From assembly GCA_023254645.1 (NCBI GenBank), contig JALRLA010000319.1, positions 1 to 8,926 of the forward strand: a DNA stretch of 8,926 nt, written 5' to 3'. This DNA is from Bacteroidia bacterium. Lineage in GTDB: Bacteria; Bacteroidota; Bacteroidia; NS11-12g; UBA955. Position numbers and translations under genes: made by a program. Positions 5,310 to 8,926 of this stretch are shown here, piece after piece (the first letter of the stretch is position 1; every line of letters starts with the position of its first letter). A model generated the notes under the pieces. The model was given only the letters and a program-made list of their open reading frames with translations, was not told the origin of the DNA and did not search any database.

Positions 5310-8300
5310 ATGAAAAAACCTCTCACCCATCTTTTCGGGGTCTTGACCGTGGCACTTGCGGCCTGGTACAGCCCTGAAGTGAAGGCCCAGTCGTCAGAAG
5401 GCGATACGGGTCAAATCGAGGAAGTTACGATCAACGCATTGGGTCTAACCCAGTCGTCTCGTTCCATTGCGTATGGCAATTCCCAGATTAAGGGACGCGC
5501 CATCCAAACCTCGGGAGAAAGTGGCTTGATTCAAGCCATGTCTGGAAAGGCATCAAACGTTCAGATTACCCGCAACACGGGTGACCCTGGAGCAGGTGCT
5601 TACATTCAAATTCGCGGCCAGAACACCATTTCTGGTTCTAACCAGCCCTTGATTGTTGTCGATGGTGTTCCCGTTAGCAACTCGAGCATTGGCGGCGGTA
5701 CAGACGGTGTAGTTCAACAATCTCGTTTGAACGACATCAACCCTGCTGACATTGCTGACATTCAGGTATTGAAAGGTGCTGCCGCTGCAGCCGTGTGGGG
5801 AACCCGCGCAGCCAACGGTGTAATCTTGATTACCACCAAAAAAGGCCGCAAAGGCATGTCAGTTGATTTCACAACCAGCATGGCCTTTGATCAGGTGAAC
5901 CGCGAGTACGAAAAGCAAACTATTTATGGTCAAGGTGTCAACGGCACTTGGAGAGCCAACAACGCGTTGAGCTGGGGTGATGTCATTGCTGACCGCTCAG
6001 GAACAGACGATGTTAACGACCAGGGTGCCTACTTCGAAGGCGGTGTAACCGGCAAGAAGTACTATCCCATCTTGGCAAAAGGCGACAACACGGTTTACAA
6101 CGACGCCAACCGCGCTCAGGTATTCCGCACCGGTGTTACTTACAACAACAACATCTCTATCAACTCTGCCAATGACCGCAGCAATGTGTATTTCTCTGCT
6201 TCCGATTGGAATCAAACCGGTGTTTTGGCCGGTAACTCTGATTACCGCAGAAGCACCGCTCGTTTGAATTTCAACTACAAAGTTGATGACAAGTTGAGCG
6301 TTGGCATGAACACTACTTTGGCGAAAATCACCTCTAATCGTGTTCAGATGGGTTCAAACTTGAACGGTTTGTACTTGGGTTACTTGCGTACCCCCGCTGA
6401 CTTCGACAATACCGACTACTACGGTACTTACTACAACGCAGCTGGTGCCGGTCAATTGGCCCACCGCGCATACCGTCGTTATTTGGGTGATGCTGCTCCC
6501 GTTTACAACAACCCAGGTTGGACCTTGAATCGCCAGGTAAACACCAGCGATGTTACCCGTATCATCTTTAACCCACAAGCTCAATACAAGTGGCGTGAAA
6601 ACCACAACTTGATAACTCGCGTTGGTTATGATATGTCAACAGACCGCCGCTTGACTTACTTCCCATACCGTTCAGGTGGAAGCCAAGCCAATGGTTCTTT
6701 CGGCGACAACATGATTCAGGAGTCTGAGTACACGTTCCATGCTTTGGATCAGAGCTCTCACGAGTTCGGCGGTATCAAATTGAACGCTACAGTAGGTTAC
6801 TTGTATTCAAACCGCAATTTCTACTCTTTGGGTGGCAGTGGCCAGAACTTCATCAATACCGACCAAGACCGTTTCAACTTCAACAACTTCACCAGCGAGA
6901 ACATGACACCTAGCAACAGCGTTAGCCAGGTGTTGAGCGATCGCGTTTACGGTGTGTTTGACTTTGTGTCCAACGACAAGTTGTTCTTGAACTTGGCCAT
7001 GGCCTCTGAAGCAACTTCTACTTTTAACGGTCGCTTCAGCTCTCCTAGCGTAGGTTTGGGTTATGAGTTCTACAAAGACTTGAGCGTTCCTGCCTTGTCT
7101 TATGGTAAACTCCGTGCATCTTGGGGTCAAGTGGGTGTAGCTCCTCCCGCCTATATCTGGGGAACCAACTACGTAAGCGGTGGTGCTGCTTCTGGATGGG
7201 GCGAATACATGGACGCTTCCTTCTACGGCGGATCATTGGTTCGTAGCACTGCTCAGGGCAACCCTGACATCAAGCCCGAAATCAAGCGCGAGATGGAATT
7301 CGGTGCTGACTTGAAGTTCATGGACAACAAAGTGTCTTTGAGTGCTACTTACTACTCGAACGAAATCACTGGTGGTATTTTGGCTGTTGCCGTTCCTGCT
7401 TCTTCAGGTTACACCAACCAGTGGAAAAACGTTGCCACCATCACCAACAAAGGTTTGGAGTTGGATTGGAACATCAATTTGGTCAACAACGACAACTTGA
7501 ACTGGAATTTGTACGGAAACTTCGGTGCAAACCGCAACATGGTTGTGGATTTGGCTGGTGTTGAGTCCATTTTCTTGGCTGGTTTCACAGGTTCATCTAG
7601 CCGCGCTGTTGCCGGTTACGCTATGGGTTCTTTGTGGAGCGGTCGCTGGGAGCGCGATACCGAGGGCAACTTGGTGTTGGATGCTAACGGCTTCCCAACT
7701 GTTGCTGCCACTGAAGGTGTTGTGGGCGATCCCAACCCCAACTGGCGCGGCGGTTTCGGTACCAACTTGTCTGCCAAAGGTTTGACTTTGAACGTGTTGT
7801 TCGAAGCTTGCCAAGGCAACGACATGTGGGCTGGTACTTTGGGTGTGTTGAACTACTTCGGTACTTCTGCTGAGTCTGGCAACACCTTGAACTTGACGGC
7901 TGATCAAGCTGCTTCATTGAAAAACGTATACGGAGCTGCTGTAGCTGACGTAGTTGCTGCTAACGCTGACGGTTCTTACACCGTTCGCGGAAACATCAAA
8001 GACTTTGGTGGCGGGGACGTATGGTTGGATCAAAACTGGTACACCGGTATCGGTGGTGGTTTCGGTCCTGTAGGCGAGCAGTTCATGAAAGATGCTTCTT
8101 GGGTTCGCTTGCGCGAGTTGAGCTTGGGCTATCAGTTGCCCGAAGGCTTGTGCCGCGCTTTGCACGTACCAGGTGCTTCTTTGAATTTCAGCGGTCGCAA
8201 CTTGTTACTTTGGACCAATTTCGCAGGTGTTGATCCTGAAACCAACTTGACCGGTGTAACCAACGGTCGTGGTTTGGATTATTTCAACAACCCCGGAACT

Positions 8301-8336
8301 AAGTCTTACGTTTTCACCCTCAACATCAAATTGTAA
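5310..8336 (+). CDS. SusC/RagA-family TonB-dependent outer-membrane transporter
   Basis: 1008 residues. The signal peptide MKKPLTHLFGVLTVALAAWY is followed by SPEVKAQ, with likely cleavage near residue 26-27. A TonB-box-like IEEVTINALG (36-45) follows almost at once. The plug domain (about 48-180) carries SusC hallmarks: SGKASNVQI (78-86), IQIRGQNTISGSNQPLIVVD (99-118), and the signature INPADIADIQVLKGAAAAAVWGTRAANGVILITTKKG (143-179). The rest is an aromatic-rich 22-strand barrel ending SYVFTLNIKL. SusC proteins import glycans, peptides or other oligomers with a SusD lid, powered by TonB-ExbBD. The usual N-terminal carboxypeptidase-regulatory-like domain (about 80 residues before the plug) is absent. 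Codon use is strongly biased (Leu almost always TTG, Asn mostly AAC, many GGT and GCT), unlike the upstream genes and suggestive of high expression. susD begins 7 bases downstream. The substrate cannot be assigned from the sequence. Confidence 0.93.
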   Translation: MKKPLTHLFGVLTVALAAWYSPEVKAQSSEGDTGQIEEVTINALGLTQSSRSIAYGNSQIKGRAIQTSGESGLIQAMSGKASNVQITRNTGDPGAGAYIQIRGQNTISGSNQPLIVVDGVPVSNSSIGGGTDGVVQQSRLNDINPADIADIQVLKGAAAAAVWGTRAANGVILITTKKGRKGMSVDFTTSMAFDQVNREYEKQTIYGQGVNGTWRANNALSWGDVIADRSGTDDVNDQGAYFEGGVTGKKYYPILAKGDNTVYNDANRAQVFRTGVTYNNNISINSANDRSNVYFSASDWNQTGVLAGNSDYRRSTARLNFNYKVDDKLSVGMNTTLAKITSNRVQMGSNLNGLYLGYLRTPADFDNTDYYGTYYNAAGAGQLAHRAYRRYLGDAAPVYNNPGWTLNRQVNTSDVTRIIFNPQAQYKWRENHNLITRVGYDMSTDRRLTYFPYRSGGSQANGSFGDNMIQESEYTFHALDQSSHEFGGIKLNATVGYLYSNRNFYSLGGSGQNFINTDQDRFNFNNFTSENMTPSNSVSQVLSDRVYGVFDFVSNDKLFLNLAMASEATSTFNGRFSSPSVGLGYEFYKDLSVPALSYGKLRASWGQVGVAPPAYIWGTNYVSGGAASGWGEYMDASFYGGSLVRSTAQGNPDIKPEIKREMEFGADLKFMDNKVSLSATYYSNEITGGILAVAVPASSGYTNQWKNVATITNKGLELDWNINLVNNDNLNWNLYGNFGANRNMVVDLAGVESIFLAGFTGSSSRAVAGYAMGSLWSGRWERDTEGNLVLDANGFPTVAATEGVVGDPNPNWRGGFGTNLSAKGLTLNVLFEACQGNDMWAGTLGVLNYFGTSAESGNTLNLTADQAASLKNVYGAAVADVVAANADGSYTVRGNIKDFGGGDVWLDQNWYTGIGGGFGPVGEQFMKDASWVRLRELSLGYQLPEGLCRALHVPGASLNFSGRNLLLWTNFAGVDPETNLTGVTNGRGLDYFNNPGTKSYVFTLNIKL

Positions 8337-8343
8337 TTAAACC

Positions 8344-8926
8344 ATGAAACGCATATTCTTTTATAGTGTGTTGGCTGTCGCCTTGGGCTTGAGCTCTTGT
8401 GCCAAAGACACCGACATCAACGCAGAAAACCCCAACCAGTTCAGTGGCGCCGACGCCAAGCTGATCATGCCTGGGGCTACCATGGCGAACATTCTAGTAC
8501 AAGAAGGAGAGTTGGCTCGCTTAGCGGGTATCTTCTCTGGCTACTTCACCGGAAACGACCGCCAATACATCAGTTACCAGCAGTATGCCATTACCGCTGG
8601 TGACTTCGACAACGCCTGGGCCACTTTGTATGCAGAGGGCCTTGCTCAGTGCCGCATCGTACGTGAAAAAGCCAAAAAATCGAATGATTTGGCCTTGTAC
8701 GGCGTAGCCAGCATCACCGAAGCCAACTTGTTGTTGACTGCTTCTGGTTTGTGGGGTGACGTTCCCTGTACAGAAGCTTGCACAGACGGCATCACTACTC
8801 CTAAATACGATGACATGAACAGTGTTCACAACTACTGCATCGACCTGTTGACTGAGGTTCTTCCTTACGTTTCTGGTAAGTCTTCGTACTCAGCTGGCTA
8901 TGCCGGTGGTCATGACTGGGGTCAAG
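8344..8926 (+). CDS. SusD/RagB-family outer-membrane lipoprotein, N-terminal part (cut by window edge)
   Basis: The first 194 residues are visible from the ATG at 8344; the C-terminal half or more lies beyond the window. A lipoprotein signal peptide, MKRIFFYSVLAVALGLSSC, ends in the lipobox LSSC, making Cys19 the lipidated residue. The mature start KDTDINAENPNQF is typical of SusD-like proteins (DxNxxPN). Helical TPR-like segments follow: NAWATLYAEGLAQCRIVREK (90-109), ALYGVASITEANLLLTASGLWGDVP (117-141), then CTEA and KYDDMNSVHNYCIDLLTEVL (154-173). The GLWGDVPxTEA and KYDDMxxVxxYxxDLL blocks are diagnostic of the family. SusD sits on the outer face of SusC as a substrate-binding lid, and the 7-base spacing implies one transcript with susC. 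Cysteines at 142 and 146 (PCTEAC) replace the commoner Tyr at the first of these positions. The ligand is unknown. Confidence 0.92.
   Translation, partial: MKRIFFYSVLAVALGLSSCAKDTDINAENPNQFSGADAKLIMPGATMANILVQEGELARLAGIFSGYFTGNDRQYISYQQYAITAGDFDNAWATLYAEGLAQCRIVREKAKKSNDLALYGVASITEANLLLTASGLWGDVPCTEACTDGITTPKYDDMNSVHNYCIDLLTEVLPYVSGKSSYSAGYAGGHDWGQ

Noticed and set aside
6807..7130. Antisense open frames within the susC gene (also 7593-7907 and 7914-8165)
   Set aside because: They lie wholly inside a confidently identified SusC coding sequence, have low-complexity translations and no start context; they are shadows of the TTG/AAC-rich codon use.

Overview
The window looks like chromosomal DNA of a member of the Bacteroidota. 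The main evidence is a SusC/SusD outer-membrane pair at the right end, a secreted M43 peptidase with a C-terminal domain of the type IX secretion (T9SS) type, starts in A-rich or unremarkable contexts without clear Shine-Dalgarno sequences, and the coiled-coil/zapA/rny gene order known from this phylum. GC content is moderate and visibly higher in the 2.3-4.7 kb block. I cannot place it below phylum with confidence. There is no tRNA, rRNA, CRISPR array, transposase or phage gene.

Left part (1-2317, minus strand): four genes read right to left. They are a secreted zinc metallopeptidase of the pappalysin (M43) type, a 96-residue coiled-coil protein, ZapA (an FtsZ-ring stabiliser), and the start of ribonuclease Y, which runs off the window. 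The last three form a housekeeping cell-division/RNA-turnover unit. The peptidase is an accessory gene placed just upstream of it.

Middle (2364-5007, plus strand): a PAP2-like membrane protein overlaps a PaaG-type enoyl-CoA hydratase/isomerase gene by 13 bases. These are followed by a TupA-like ATP-grasp protein and a very small helix-turn-helix protein. The products share no obvious pathway, so this is probably a loose co-directional cluster. This block carries several short perfect palindromes built on a CC-TGC-GG core with variable self-complementary arms.

Right part (5008-8926): a 302-base non-coding stretch rich in inverted and direct repeats and possible promoter elements precedes a SusC-type TonB-dependent transporter and, 7 bases later, its SusD-type lipoprotein partner, which is cut by the window end. 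Together these would form an outer-membrane uptake complex. The substrate cannot be told because no enzymes or regulators of the locus are visible. No clear new multi-gene system is evident. The items most worth following up are the CC-TGC-GG palindromes, the coiled-coil partner of ZapA, and the structured region upstream of susC.
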